From Rugalucina vietnamica (taxonomy: Eukaryota > Mollusca > Bivalvia > Lucinida > Lucinidae): DNA of 64,000 bases. The stretch lies in assembly GCA_964017185.1 (NCBI GenBank), contig OZ024870.1, positions 35,480,139 through 35,544,138 of the forward strand, read 5' to 3'. The first letter of the stretch is position 1; each line of letters opens with the position of its first letter. The translations under genes and the position numbers were made by a program. The notes beneath the pieces were generated by a model. That model did no database searches and was not told the DNA's origin. It saw nothing but the letters and a program-made list of their open reading frames with translations. Positions 11,033 through 23,200 of this stretch are shown piece after piece.

Positions 11033-12471
11033 CAGGGCTGGGGTCGATTACACTGCAATGTAATCGATTAAATTACAGATTACATTGTCCAAAAAATGTA
11101 ATCGATTACAACTGATTACTTTAGATTTTGAATGTAATCGATTAAATTACAATTACTTTGACAAAGTTATCAGATTACTTTCGATTACTTTGGTAAGATG
11201 ACATTTAACATCTCTTCAAAATTGGTTTCTTTATTGCAAGTGTTTGCTTCTCACTGGTATTTTAGAAGGGAACAATAGCAACTCACTAAAAGTATCATTT
11301 GAACTCAATACTATTAATTTAGAATTGTCATATTATTTTCCTGGAAGCCCAACCAGACATGATTCGGCTAACCAGACAGTTCCAGATTTTAAACCAAGGT
11401 CCCACCAACACGACCTTAGTAATATTTTGGATAAACCATCACATATACAGTTCAACGAATTGTTAAGTTTTGTAATTCATTGAATGCTGAATTAGGATGA
11501 TAAATTCATATTAATATGAAGCTGCATTTAATGCATATTTTTTTGTTTCTAAAACACAGTCAGAAAGGAGGCATTTCATGGGTAAAACATTAAGCAGTGA
11601 CCAGAAATGGACAAAATTATAAACAAGCCCTTATCCTTGAAAACATAACTGCAAGAAGCTAAAACTTTGGTTAACTTCACTAACATGTCCCATTTGTAAA
11701 GAAAATGTAATTGTCTACTAATGCATACCTTGATTGTTAACAGTTTGTACATGTGTGGTCACAGGTAAATCTCCCATTTGTTTGGCTTAAATGCATAATC
11801 AAATTAATTCATCAGCATACAACAAAAGAAATTGTTCACACCCTGAACAACCTTTGTGTTCAATAGACCAACAAGCCAATTAAAGTGACACAGCTGTATA
11901 AACCTAATTAGTGCATTAGACTGAGCTTTATAAGAATCTTTAAGTTGTAAGCTGTTGAAATGCTCGAATGTGGATGCCTGTGACTGCTGTATTAAAATGA
12001 TTTGTAGCTTAGGATGTTAGATGTAAAATTTTCAGTGAATATGCAGTTTCCATTAGACTATTTTTATTTTCAAAAGGCATCAAAATGTATATCAAATAAG
12101 TTTGTGATGTTCATGGCATTTACAAAACATCCTTTGCCTATGCCATTGCAGACAAGAAAGACATATTTCGTGAATTATATTTTTTTTTTGGGGGGGGGGG
12201 GGGGGGGAGTGGGGTTTGGATTTTGCCCATATTCATGTATACCATTGATGCACATGAACATTTAGCATTGAAACAGTCAAAATCTATCTAATTGTAATCA
12301 GATGTAATCAGAATGTAATCATGATTACAAGCCATTTTTTCAATTGTAATTGATTAAATTAAATTACTTGTAATCAGAAAAATGGCTGATTACTGATTAC
12401 ACCTGATTACTTCAAAATCTGTAATCGATTACAGCTGATTATGATTACAAATAATGATTACCCCAGCCCTG
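11033..12471. mobile_element. hAT element, non-autonomous, 1,439 bp
   Basis: The ends CAGGGCTGGGGT and ACCCCAGCCCTG are perfect inverted repeats. They are flanked by an exact 8-bp duplication TCCACTAG (11025-11032 and 12472-12479), the hAT signature. Both subterminal regions carry many TGTAATCGATTACA-type palindromes, plausible transposase-binding sites. No transposase ORF survives. A poly-T/poly-G tract lies at about 12180-12207. Confidence 0.92.
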
Positions 12472-12576
12472 TCCACTAGACCATTATCTTAAATATCTTT
12501 ACTGGTATTTTTAAGATTTTACCTAAGAAAAAACTAAGACAAATAAATGAAATTGTTAAATGCAGTTTAAGCACTA

Positions 12577-13548
12577 TCTATCTATCTATCTATCTATCTT
12601 CCACTACTTCTTAACCTCATCAGAGGACTTCAGAAGGAATTCCGGTATACCAAGTGCTAAAGGGGGTTAGCTGAAATAAAAGAAAAGTGAAGTGGGTGAA
12701 ATGAGTTTGTACAATGAAAGAAGAGTGTTAGTATAGTTTAAAAGATAAAAAACAGAATCTGGTGATTAGGGAGACACATGCACCACCTGGCAAACAGCAT
12801 GATTGAACTGTGCCACGGTGGGGAGCATGACAATACTGATGGGTAAAGCCTTCCAATGTACTGAAGTTCTTGGAAAAAAGCTATACTTGCAGTAATTGGT
12901 AGAAGTGCTGATTTGTCTGTATGCCAGCGGGTGGATGAATTTGGACTGCCTGCGATTTGGTGTGAGATAGTCAGTTAGAGGGATTGCTACAAGATGTGAT
13001 CTTGTACAGCATGATCAGTCGGGTATCTATTCGCCTTTGGTCTAATGGACGCCAGGAAAGTTTATTGAGCATTTCAGTAACACTGGAGGTGGACCTGTAG
13101 TCATGGGTAGCCCACCTGGCCGATCTACGTTGAACAGATTCTTAGTATCTTTTTTATGTCAGTGTCGGTGTGGGGAGACCATACAGAGGAGGCGTATTCC
13201 AGCTGTGGTCTGACAAGTGTTTTGTAGGCTGTGGATTTGAGGTCTTGGTTATGAACTTTGATATTGCTTTTGAGAAAGCCCAGCGTTTAATTTGCTTTTT
13301 TAGTGATGTTATTTATGTGATTTCCCCAGCTGAGGTCTTCTGATATTGTGACCCCAAGGTACTTGGCAGCGGGTACACTTTCAAGTTCAGTGTTGTGTAG
13401 AAAGTATTTGGATGGAATGGGAGTCTTGAATCTGGTCACATGTAGGACCTGACATTTTGCTGGGTTAAAGTTCATATCCCAATCTTCTTCCCATTTCTCG
13501 AGTTTCAGGAGGTCTTCTTGAAGGATGTTTGCTTCTGAGAGTGAACTG
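12577..13548 (-). pseudogene. LINE remnant, 3' half
   Basis: Read on the - strand this is the C-terminal half of a non-LTR retrotransposon polyprotein. Legible pieces are FNPAKCQVLHVTR, AAKYLGVTISEDLSWGNHI and TLVRPQLEYASSVW, then a 3' tail ending in the (GATAGATA)n-type run at 12577-12600. Frames are broken. The reverse-transcriptase half continues at 14720-14962; the two were separated by the foldback at 13557-14711. Confidence 0.8.
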
Positions 13549-13556
13549 ATGCATAG

Positions 13557-14711
13557 GATTCCGGGACATCTCGGCCCATAACAAACTCGGCCCATGACAA
13601 ACTCGGCCCTTGACAAAATCGGCCCATGACAAACTCGGCCACTAAATCTAGGACCATACCAACTCGGCCCATGCCAACTCAGCCTCTATCTACTAGATAC
13701 TATGACAACCTCATTACTGAGTATAACAGGAAGTTGTAAACATTGATTTGATAGAAAATATCATTTTTAGTATTAGTATGTTTGAAGATGACACATATTA
13801 GCAACTTCAGGCTGTTTCCAAATCCCTATTGTCAATGAATTATGATTGGTATTAAGATTCGTAGCCTTAACAAATAATTTCAAGTACAATGTACGAGTGC
13901 AGAGTTTGTCATTACGCTGAGTTTATTATCGATGATGGGCATAGTTGAGAGAAAGAAAAAAGAAAGAAGGAAAGAATGAATGTGAGTATTATATGTAAAA
14001 GAAAGTCAGTCAATAACAAAATAATGATCATTGTCAATGTTTCGTCACACCTGTCCAGTAATTGGACAATGGCAGTATTTGTTTGGACGAAGAACTCAGT
14101 CAATTATAATAAACAAACAATTAGTGAACAAATCAATATAATTATCACAGTTCAGTCTACATGTAGGATATAAATTAAAAGATAATTGGTATACTTGCAT
14201 GACTTAAATTGTTAAAAAGATTTAATGGTAAAACAAATATTTATACCTTATCGTGTGTTCTTTGTTTTATTTTTACCCCTAAAAATAATAGAATAGATTC
14301 TAATAGAATCATGGTGAAAACTTAATTTTCTGTCATATTAAAGAGATAAGCCCACCAAAGTCTATAACGTTTTTGTCGGCTAAGTATTTTAGGAAACGCG
14401 ATTTTCAAACATTTCTGTATCTGGTCGTAATAGATTTATCAATACATGTAACTAACTTTTTAGACAAGACAAATTTTATCTAAAGTCAGACAGTATCCTA
14501 GGATATAAACAGTATAACATTAGCTATGTATAGCTATTTACCGACTATAACATACCCGTATATTCCTTTAATCATACTATAACATTCATATTTTATCAGC
14601 ATTATAAATAGAGGCTGAGTTTGTCATGGGCCGAGTTTGTATGGGCCGAGTTTGTTATGGGCCGAGTTTGTCATGGGCCGAGTTTGTTATGGGCCGAGTT
14701 GTCCAGTTACC
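13557..14711. mobile_element. Foldback element with 17-bp subrepeats, inserted in a LINE
   Basis: Each end holds several copies of a unit like GGCCCATGACAAACTC, inverted relative to each other (13565-13690 and 14610-14700). The outermost bases also match as an inverted pair (GATTCCGGGACATCTCGGCC against the complement of the right end GGGCCGAGTTGTCCAGTTAC). An exact 8-bp duplication ATGCATAG (13549-13556, 14712-14719) flanks it and lies in the LINE reverse-transcriptase frame. The 1.15-kb interior has no supported ORF. Confidence 0.88.
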
Positions 14712-14719
14712 ATGCATAG

Positions 14720-14962
14720 ATACATTGCTGTGTCGTCTGCGAAAAGTCTGACTCTTGACCTTACCTGTTCTGGAAGGTCATTAATGTAGGCTAAAAATAG
14801 GATTGGTCCGAGAACAGAGCCCTGCGGGACACCAGAGGAGACAGGGATGGGACTATATACTATGTCTAGATGCCAATACTTGTCCTTTGAATTTAAACTG
14901 TACTTTTCAAGTATAGCAAAACAAGCTGATTTGATTAAACATTTCTTTGCAAAATAAACCAA
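14720..14962 (-). pseudogene. LINE remnant, reverse-transcriptase core
   Basis: The - strand encodes [21 protein letters not shown] followed by [12 protein letters not shown], the palm motifs of LINE reverse transcriptase, including the catalytic FADD. The sequence upstream of VSSGVPQG does not look like RT, so the copy is probably 5'-truncated near 14860. It continues at 12577-13548 beyond the foldback. Confidence 0.82.
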
Positions 14963-15332
14963 TTAAATTCAACTATTTTTCAACTAATTCAACTATAAAT
15001 TAAACCTATTTTTGACCGGTTAGTACACGCTTGGCACTGAGGCTGTATGACACATTCGGAATGCTTTTGTGTAAACATGCATGGAGATTGTAAATAACAG
15101 CTGAAGATCTGAGTCTAGCCAGACCTCTATTTCCAATACTTTTTTCTACTTCTACTTGATACTCCCAGCAGCCGATACCTCATCACCAATGAAAATCCAA
15201 TGCCCCATGCTGTGATTGAACCAGGATCTCCAGCATGACAAGCAACCACTCTTAACCATGTCGCTAAAGAGCTAGCGAACAGTACCATTTGATCTATTTG
15301 AGTATCTTGAACATATAAAATGCGCTAAATTC

Positions 15333-15593
15333 TTACTCTTGGTCCAGCTTAGCCTCAGCCTTAGTTAAGGTGTTCAGCGTCTTCTCAGTCTCAAGCAATC
15401 TTTTTCTGATGTCTCTCACATTTTGCATCAAAAGATGAGGAGGCACAGAATCATTAGCGCTCATAGCTTTCCTGTCACGATTTAAGTTGCCCTCCACATG
15501 GAATCTCACTGCAGTGCTAACATGCTTCTCACTTGAATCACGCTTTGTTTTTCTTTCAATGGCTTGATCGATTGAAAAGACTTGCTGAGACAT
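15333..15593 (-). CDS. Small coiled-coil protein of unknown function
   Basis: An 86-residue ORF with purine at -3 of its ATG and an in-frame TGA 18 bases upstream (TGA CAC TTT GCC ATA GAC ATG), so this start is likely genuine. The second half (residues about 52-84, rich in K, R, E and L) has coiled-coil character. The last codons overlap a donor-like sequence (CAAGA|GTAAGAAT on the - strand), so it could be a first coding exon that splices onward. I do not recognise it. It lies between LINE remnants but does not resemble LINE protein. Confidence 0.5.
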   Translation of the reverse strand: MSQQVFSIDQAIERKTKRDSSEKHVSTAVRFHVEGNLNRDRKAMSANDSVPPHLLMQNVRDIRKRLLETEKTLNTLTKAEAKLDQE

Positions 15594-15964
15594 GTCTATG
15601 GCAAAGTGTCAGAAATTTAAAACAACAACATTCAACGTTGTACAGTTTTCAACAAAATTCTTCGAAGCAAACGCGTCTCTCGGTGGAAGAAAACAAGATT
15701 TTAGAATGTTTAGTTCGTATTTCAGGTGCTGTCAACGAATTGTAAGATAATGATTGCAAAGAAATAAGACAGAAAGTAGAAAATAAGAAAACCGCGTTTC
15801 TGTTTTGTTGACAGGTCAAGGTCGTTCAGAATGGTTCTAAAAGAAAAATCCGGGTCGTCTCGAGTCGACAGTCTCAAGACGTTTCTCCCCAAGACGCCCC
15901 CACCGCCAATAGTTTTTCTCCCCAGTCTGAATCTGAATCTGAATAGTTTACTGGTGAACAATAT

Positions 15965-16400
15965 TTTACTGCGGTCCTCCTTAACCTTCTTCTACAAGAT
16001 ACACTCCGGTACAGTGTCTCTTGATAAAGACAAATACCTGACCCCGGCACCCAATCTAAGGCATACTCGGGCATCACATGAATCACAATACACAAGACCA
16101 TTTGCCTATAGTGATGCCCTGAAAAATTCCTTTTTCCCCAGAACTATTCCGGTTTGGAATAGTCTCCCTTCCTCAGTGGTCCTATCTAAGACCATTGAGG
16201 AATTTAAGGCTTCTATTTAAATCATTAGCCCAGAGGCATGCGTTTTAGTATGCCTCTCATCTATATCTTGTAAATAGTTTTAATGGTCCACCCCAAATGT
16301 TTTATTTTCCCTTGACTAAATTCTAAATTTAGCCACCCACCCCACACCTGAGGTGATGATCAGAAATTGATCGACTCAGTATCAGAAGATAGATAGACAC
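15965..16400 (+). pseudogene. LINE 3' end, 5'-truncated copy
   Basis: The + strand reads SSLTFFYKIHSGTVSLDKDK and later FFPRTIPVWNSLPSSVV, the usual C-terminus of a jockey/CR1-like LINE polyprotein. A 3' UTR follows, ending in GATCAGAAATTGATCGACTC and an AGATAGATAG tail. It is closely related to 25108-25791. It abuts the - strand LINE at 16405-18960. Confidence 0.85.
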
Positions 16401-16404
16401 GCCA

Positions 16405-18960
16405 AATGACATTATTTCACCAGGGGGTTTGGATGGGGGAGAAATTAGTCCCTTGAACGCACGAGTGAAGCGAACTTGGACACAAAGTCATCATTTCAGC
16501 AGAGGAGATACTTTGCTAGCTGAAGGTACATGTATCTGAAAAGCCAAAGAGTGTTGATTTCTACAACGCCTATTCTTTGGGATAAGGTCATCTGTTGGTA
16601 TTTTGGCTTTACCCTTTAGACCTTTGTATAGCAATATAAGTCTGTTATTCTTCCTCCTTTTCTTAAGAGATTCCCATTTCAGTTGACCTAAAATGCCAGT
16701 TATGCTGCCAGTTTCAAAAACATAATTTTCCGTCACAAACCTTGCCGCACGATTTTGGACCTTTTCCAGTTCTTCCTGGAGGCCATGAGTGTGAGGGTCC
16801 CAAACTGAGCTTCCATATTCCAAGACCGGCCGCATCAGTCCTTTATAAGCTGCTTCTTTCACATCTTGGGGACAAGAATACAAATTTCTCCTCAAGAATC
16901 CGAGAGTTCTGTTAGCCTTTGTACAAAAATTGGAAATATGAGTATTCCATTTCAAATCATTTGTGATAGTTACACCCAGGTATTTTATGCTTTCAACGTT
17001 TTCCAGTACAGTGCCCTCAAGGGTGTAAGTTAGCCTGTATCTTACTAGACCGTTTATTCGTCAGCTGCATCATGTTGCATTTGACGGGTTGAAATCTCAT
17101 TCCCCATTTCCTAGCCCAACTGCCTAAACGATCAATGTCTCTCTGCAGTTTCAATGTATCCTCTTCATTCTTGATTTCACGATAGCAAACACAATCATCA
17201 GCAAAGAGTCTTATTTCAGACTCAATGTCTGCTGTGATGTCATTTATATACAAGGAAAACAGCAAGGGGCCGAGAACGGTGCCCTGAGGGACACCCGACA
17301 CAACTGCAGCCCAATCCGATTTAATATCATTAACCATTACCCTTTGTTGTCTGAAACAAAAGAAAGCATTTATCCAATTCAGTGTTGTTTCACCTATTCC
17401 ATAGCTAAACAATTTGCTTTTAAGGAGTTCATGGGGAGGAGTATCGAAAGCCTTTTTCAAAATCAAGTATAAAAGTGTCGACCTGGCCTTTTTGTCTAAG
17501 ATTTTTGCCCAGTCATTTATCACTGTAGTCAACTGAGTTTCCTATGCCATTTCCTAAATGCGTGTTGCCTGTCCGACAAGAGTTCATGTTCATCAAGATG
17601 GGCCATAATATTTGAGCATACAATATGTTCAAGAAGCTTACAAGGAATGTATGTCAAAGAAGCAGGGCGGTAATTGCGGGCAAGTGACCTGTCGCCTTTC
17701 TTTAACAGGGGGCAAATATTAGCAAGAGACCATTCTTTAGGAATTTCACCTGTATCAATTGACTGCTGGAAGAGATGGGCGAACACCGGACCTAATTCCA
17801 TAGCCAGTTCCTTTAGGACTCTGGGATGAAGCTCATCAGGCCCTAAGGCTTTAGACGGGTTTAGACCTTTGAGAAGTTTGGTCACCCCTTCCTTTGTGAC
17901 CACAATATCATGCATGAATGGGGCAGATCTATCCATAAGAGGGACCTGTTTGTATTCACTTTTAGTGAAAACATCCGAGAACTGACCATTAAATTCTTCC
18001 GCCTTCTCAAATTCGGATTGCACAATTCCACTTCCATTTCTCTTTTTCAACGGGGGAATACCTTGGGTATCTATTTTCTGGCTGTTTATGTACCTGTAAA
18101 AATCTCTAGGATTAGCCTTAACATCTCCTACCAAGTTGTTCACGTAAAGATCATGCTGCTTCCTGATATCAGCTTTGATATCTTTCCTTAAGAATTCAAA
18201 TTTAGATCTAAATTTTGCACTACCAGTCTTTTTAGCTTTTGCATGAGTTGCATTTTTTCTGCGAATCTTCCTTCTTATTTCAGGTGTTATACAAGGGACA
18301 GAGGAAACTGAGCGACTAGTTTTTGAGGGGATATGTTTATCTGCCGATTCCTGAATAAACGATGTAATGAGATTGAAATTTTCCTGGACCGACCGAGTAT
18401 CGTTGAAGTATCTTTCCTTTGCAAATTTAAGTGTTTCTGTTCTCATAGATTCATAATCACCTTTCTGATAACGATACACTTTTCTCATAGGTTTCTTTAT
18501 AGGGGAAATAGCAATTTTCAATGTGCCAGAAACAATGTCATGATCACTGAACTTATCTGGGGAATGAATGTCTACAAACTGACCAGGAAGAGAGGTCAAA
18601 ATTAAGCCCAAAGTATTTCTTTCTCTGGTGGGGAAATTGTCTAATTGTTCCAAACCATGGTCATTCATGATATCTATCAAGCTCTGACCCTCCGTCTGAC
18701 TCAATGATGACCCAGATTTGCTGAGTCTGTCCGGCCATACAATATCTCTAAAGTTAAAATCGCCTTAAACGTGACTTAAGGGGGGTTTGTTGCCTTTATT
18801 AATATTTTTGATTTTGTCAAGCTGTTCTCTAAATAAATTGCCAAACTTTTCCAGGGAATTCAATAAGTCATTTCCATTGTCCGAAACTGGTAAATGACCA
18901 TCGACAGGTGGTCGATACAAAATTACAGTACAATAATCTGGCTTTCGTCGCCGGTTTTAA
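16405..18960 (-). pseudogene. LINE (jockey/CR1-like) with endonuclease and RT, broken frames
   Basis: From high to low coordinate the - strand shows the C-terminal part of the apurinic-type endonuclease (GDFNFRDIVWPD near 18730-18770; FSDHDIVSG at about 18540), a linker, then RT: NPSKALGPDELHPRVL, ARNYRPASLTYIPCKLLEHI, SGVPQGTVLGPLLFSLYIND and RLFADDC, then MRPVLEYGSSVWDP near the C-terminus. Frames break near 17530 and 16960, and a stop lies upstream of GDFN. The 5' part of the endonuclease is missing. It would have nicked target DNA and reverse-transcribed its own RNA; this copy is dead. Confidence 0.9.
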
Positions 18961-19240
18961 AAGGGCTACTGATGAGGGTTCATTACCCGAAATTGCGCAA
19001 TATAGTCCATACTATCTCCCTTTGAATGTTCTTATTGCTTCCAAAGGATCAAACCTTTATATTTTATTTCTTATTTACAAAAAGTTTGACCCAAACTGAC
19101 TCTGAGTCATTGTCCAATTCTGTGAGGGGCATGTCCTTGTGCACAAGGACTAGGAATAACAGCTGGTTCATTGAGGTAAATATGTGGAATAATGATTGGA
19201 CGATATTGATTAATATGTTATTGAGGAAGCGCCGTAGCTC

Positions 19241-19990
19241 GGCTGAGGCTATCCGCACGACGGATGTGCCGATAACGCCGCTTATCCGCACGACGGTCGT
19301 GCCAATAAGCTGCGTTATCGGCCCGACCGTCGTGCGGATAGCCAATGCTACGGGTATTGGCTATCGGCACGACGGGAGTGTAAGATTTTCTTACAAGCTT
19401 ACGTTTGCATTAAACTGTTAATTTGTCATTAAATAAAATAATTGTGTGTTTAGCTATTGAAATACATTCGAAATTAACATTTTGTCAGTTATGAATTAGA
19501 AAACTACATGTAGTTTGATTTGATTATTCCAGCTGAGCTGATGTACATGTAAACTGAATCACAGTTGATTTCTAACAGCGGAGAGAAATATAACCATTGC
19601 AAATGCTTTTAATTGTGTTACTGAAATGTTTCCATACTCTATTGTTAAAATCAAAGGATGTTTATTCTTTTGGATTACCACATGCTTTATTTAGGTTACG
19701 ATAATTACCTTCTTATTTACGCATACGCATGGCTGAGTTTTACAGGTAAATTCACAGGTAAGCCACTTTCAGCAAAATAACAATTTTGTTAATTAAAAGG
19801 TAAAAAATTCCTGCATGTGTAATATTCTGTTTCAGTTTTGAAGCCAGTGTATAATATTTATCAACTTAAAATGTATCGATTTCTAAGCATGTTTAACATT
19901 TGGATATCCATTTCCCCGTCGTGCGGATAACGCCGTTTATCCGCACGACGGTCGTTATCGGCACGACCGTCGTGCGGATAGCCAGTGTCC
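19241..19990. mobile_element. GC-rich foldback element, copy 1 (inserted in a SINE head)
   Basis: Both ends carry inverted arrays of TATCCGCACGACGG / TCGTGCCGATAACGCCGC units, with outer ends GGCTGAGGCTATCC and GGATAGCCAGTGTCC. It appears to sit in the tRNA-like head of the SINE at 19991-20195: the left flank CGTAGCTC (19233-19240) nearly equals the right flank GGTAGCTC (19991-19998), a probable 8-bp duplication with one change. The interior (about 19390-19900) is the inverse of the interior of copy 2. No ORF. Confidence 0.85.
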
Positions 19991-20195
19991 GGTAGCTCAG
20001 TGGTTAGCGCACTGGCCTCTAGTGCTAGAGGTCCCGGGTTCAATCCCCGGCCGCGGCGAGGAAAATTCGGTATCCGAAATCGCTTCCCTTCGTGTCATTT
20101 GCAGGGATGACATGAATACAGTGCGCCGTCATTCGGATCGGGACGTATGACGTATCGGGACATATGATCGACTCAGTATATGAAGATAAACATAT
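19991..20195 (+). mobile_element. tRNA-derived SINE with LINE-matched 3' tail
   Basis: The head has A box GGTAGCTCAGTGGTTAGCGC and B box GGGTTCAATCC in tRNA spacing. Its first bases lie across the foldback at about 19229-19240. The body ends in ATGATCGACTCAGTATATGA plus AGAT, the same 3' end as the LINEs at 15965-16400 and 25108-25791. Known SINE/LINE pairs share 3' ends so that the SINE uses the LINE's enzyme; that is the likely relation here. Confidence 0.85.
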
Positions 20196-20524
20196 AGTGA
20201 ACTGGGGGCCCCCTGTGCAGGTTCAGTCATCCCCTGTGTTCCCTGTGCAGGTTATAAATCCCTACAAAGGTTCTATCCTCAGGCATGTAGGCTCATCCTG
20301 CAAATACACCGGAGTGTATTATGTACACCTTCCAAGAATAACCAGAAATTGATTGGTAGGAGTAACAAGAAAACAAACAAAACGATGCAATACCTGCTCT
20401 CTCACAAAGTCCTATGATGATTTTCTGGAAGTTCTCAGATGGCTAGCCTACCAACAAGGCAAGAGTTGATGGAGTTGAATCTCGGCGAGGTCTGGGTAAC
20501 CATCATGATGTTCTTGCTGCTTCC

Positions 20525-20671
20525 ATGGGCGGATCCAGAGGGGGGGGGGAACAGGGGATCCGAACCCCCCTGGAATTGCCAAATTATTAATTTTTGCCAT
20601 GTTGAAATTTTCCGTCAGACCCCTTCTGGGAATTTAGACAAACCCTGAGAAAATTTTCTGGATCCGCGCAT
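20525..20671. mobile_element. GGCGGATCCAGA MITE, copy 1
   Basis: About 147 bp bounded by GGGCGGATCCAGA and TCTGGATCCGCGCATG, with the same interior as 58318-58465 (GAATTGCCAAATTATTAATT). Hairpin-like GGGGG/CCCCC runs inside. Non-autonomous, family not fixed. Confidence 0.75.
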
Positions 20672-20747
20672 GGCTTCTCGTGCTCTTACGCCCTTCACAA
20701 AGAATTAAAATACCTGGAAAGTGCATCTACTTATCAAAGCGAGGGTC

Positions 20748-22470
20748 ACACGATTTGTCTGAATCACCAAAATCACCTGAATCACCACTGAAAACATAGT
20801 AGGTTATTTCCAGCAGAAGCTAACATGTAGACAATGCCCTTATACGGAAAATATGTTAATATGGCAACATGGTCTAGTTTAGTGGTCACGTTGAAGTTAC
20901 AAATTATGTTTGAAACGTATTATAAATGTCTTCCACAGTATGCTGCATATAGCAGTCACGCAGGTTTTATACAAAAAACATTTTCTGGCGACACGTAAAC
21001 AAGTGAATGGCTACCATTGCATTGTTTGCACACCAGCATAACAAATAAATAATTCATTAACTAGAATACCTAGCAAATATTTTAAACATATAAAACTGTA
21101 TATAAGCTTCCATTTACTAGAAAATTTTAAACAGATATGTTTTGAGTTTTGTCTTGGCGACGGTAACGAAGGTTTAAATATCGACACATTTTGATATGTA
21201 AAAACAACAAATCAGCAGACAGAAACCCCATTTTTACTGTGTTTGCCAAATTATAGGACACTAAGATCGTCTATTTTAGTTATTGTGTGTCAGAAAATAC
21301 CAAGAATGTGAGTTGGACCTACTTATTTGAAAATCAGTGATTACACGACTGTCTATCCCCACAAAAATCACCACTGAAATCACCAAAATTAACTTCAATA
21401 TAAGGAATTTGGACTTGAACTGTTGGTCTGGGATCTAAAGAGGCTATGCCAAACGTCTAGGATATATGTTTTCTCGATTATACATTGCACGTGCGTATAG
21501 CTTTAATTTGGTATCTTCAGGTCTGTCAGAAGAAATCACCGGACTCACCACTGAAATCAACTAAATAGTACCTAAATCATCAATGATTGGACTCAGTATT
21601 TCGTCCATGAATTTCTATAGATTTTATTTTCATATATTTGTATAATTCTTTTTATTGTTGTTGGAAAACAAGCTGTGCGTCTTAATATTCTTATTATTCA
21701 ATAATTGTAGTTTCAAATATCATAATTTTGGAATTGCTAATTGATTTAGGTCGTTAAAAATCATTACACAAGGCCATTTGTCTAAGAGCCCACGCCTAGG
21801 CAAATAAACTTTCGATCCGAACGCCAGTGCATTGCAAGCTAAACAAGTTGAGACATAAAAACTCATCACTCAGCCGCCCGTTGTCGAGAAAAGGGGAGAC
21901 AGAACAAAAATATCTGATGTTTATTCAATCCTTCTAAACTTTATGACACGCCTGCAATTATTGTAAATCAATGCAAATATGTGAAAAACACGAGTTTGCT
22001 TAGTTTATATACGCATAATCATATTAACAGCATACGAGCCTTCGCATCGTAAATAAAAATTAAAATTGAGATCCTTTAAGAACAGTGAACACATTAATGA
22101 GATAGGGGTTGTGCCATACCACGGTATTGCATATATCCTAAACATTTAAAATGGTAAAATGAAATACCAATTAAACTATTAGAGCCAGAAAAATTATATA
22201 TTTAGGGTGATTTTAGTGATTTCAGTGGTGATTCCGGTACTTGGTTTCACTGGCGATTGGTAGTCATCAAACTATCGTAATAAATCTATGTACAATCGGA
22301 AACATGTACATCATAGACATTCGAAATAGCTTAAATAGAAGCAAATCTAGCTATTAACGCCAGAAAATTTATATATTTGTGATGATTTTGGTAATTTCAG
22401 TGGTGATTCCGGTTATTCCGATGGTGATTTCGGTGATTTTGGTGATTCCGGCAGACCGTGATACCGGGTA
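20748..22470. mobile_element. ATCACC-rich foldback element
   Basis: The left end has GTCTGAATCACCAAAATCAC and the right end the inverted GGTGATTTTGGTGATTCCGG followed by CAGAC. ATCACC/GGTGAT motifs recur at 20760-20800, 21365-21395, 21530-21560, 22205-22250 and 22385-22450, switching strand between halves. The 1.7-kb interior shows no ORF. The target duplication is not resolved. Confidence 0.65.
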
Positions 22471-22675
22471 AAAGCTAAAGGTATACAGTTGAACAAATCA
22501 ACTCACATGTTTTCCATTAGAAAATAAGAATGATTTAATTGCACGCCGGTGGGTCGGGCGTCAGACTCTATGATGGCCCCGACTTAAAGCTATTCATTTT
22601 AGTTGGTTGGGGCCGGAGCTTCTTGTCTGTTGCTTGGCCCACCGGGGTCCAACTGATGTTTTTCTTTTGCTCCGT

Positions 22676-23200
22676 AGTTAGTAAGTTATTCGGCGCCCAG
22701 GGATCTCCATCGTCGGGCAGCTTACTGAATCTGTGAGTCCTGGTTTTTGATTCATCAGGATGTTTATCATGATTTTTTGTTTGTTCTTGATGATTCATTG
22801 ACTAGCTAGAGATTCACCACGAGGACCGAAGAACTAAATGTTATGAACCACTGCAGAAGCTGAGGGTGAGGTTACGGCCGTGTAAAATCGATTTAAGCCC
22901 GCCAGTAACTTTTTGTTACTGATCGTTCCAAGACGATACTTCTGTGGTGGTTCTTTATGTTTTATGTCTTGGTGTTTAATATTTTTGTGATGTTGGCGCC
23001 TTATGTATGTTTTCATATTTTTAGTTAAGTTAAGGTAACTGAGTGGCCACCTATTGGGGAAATAGCTGCTCATTCGGCTTACGAAATGTTTCCATGGTAT
23101 AGGTACCTGATTGTTAGTTTGGTTTTTTCCCACCTCGGGCTTTTAGAGTGGGAATCTTTTGCTGATTGCGCCTTTTCCTGATCTTTGCCTACTTGTACCT
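22676..23200 (-). mobile_element. 520-bp repeat family B, copy 1
   Basis: Begins AGTTAGTAAGTTATTCGGCG and ends GATCTTTGCCTACTTGTACC. It recurs at 26213-26732 and, truncated and inverted, at 36705-37035. On the - strand a short frame is conserved in all three copies ([13 protein letters not shown], then LLAGLNRFY), suggesting descent from a coding sequence. I cannot name the parent element. Confidence 0.7.

Noticed and set aside
15831..16220. 129-codon + strand ORF as a new gene
   Set aside because: Its second half is the C-terminus of a LINE; the first part is chance sequence upstream of the truncation point.
19991..20070. Functional tRNA gene
   Set aside because: A and B boxes are present but the acceptor side is incomplete and the sequence continues into a SINE body and LINE tail.
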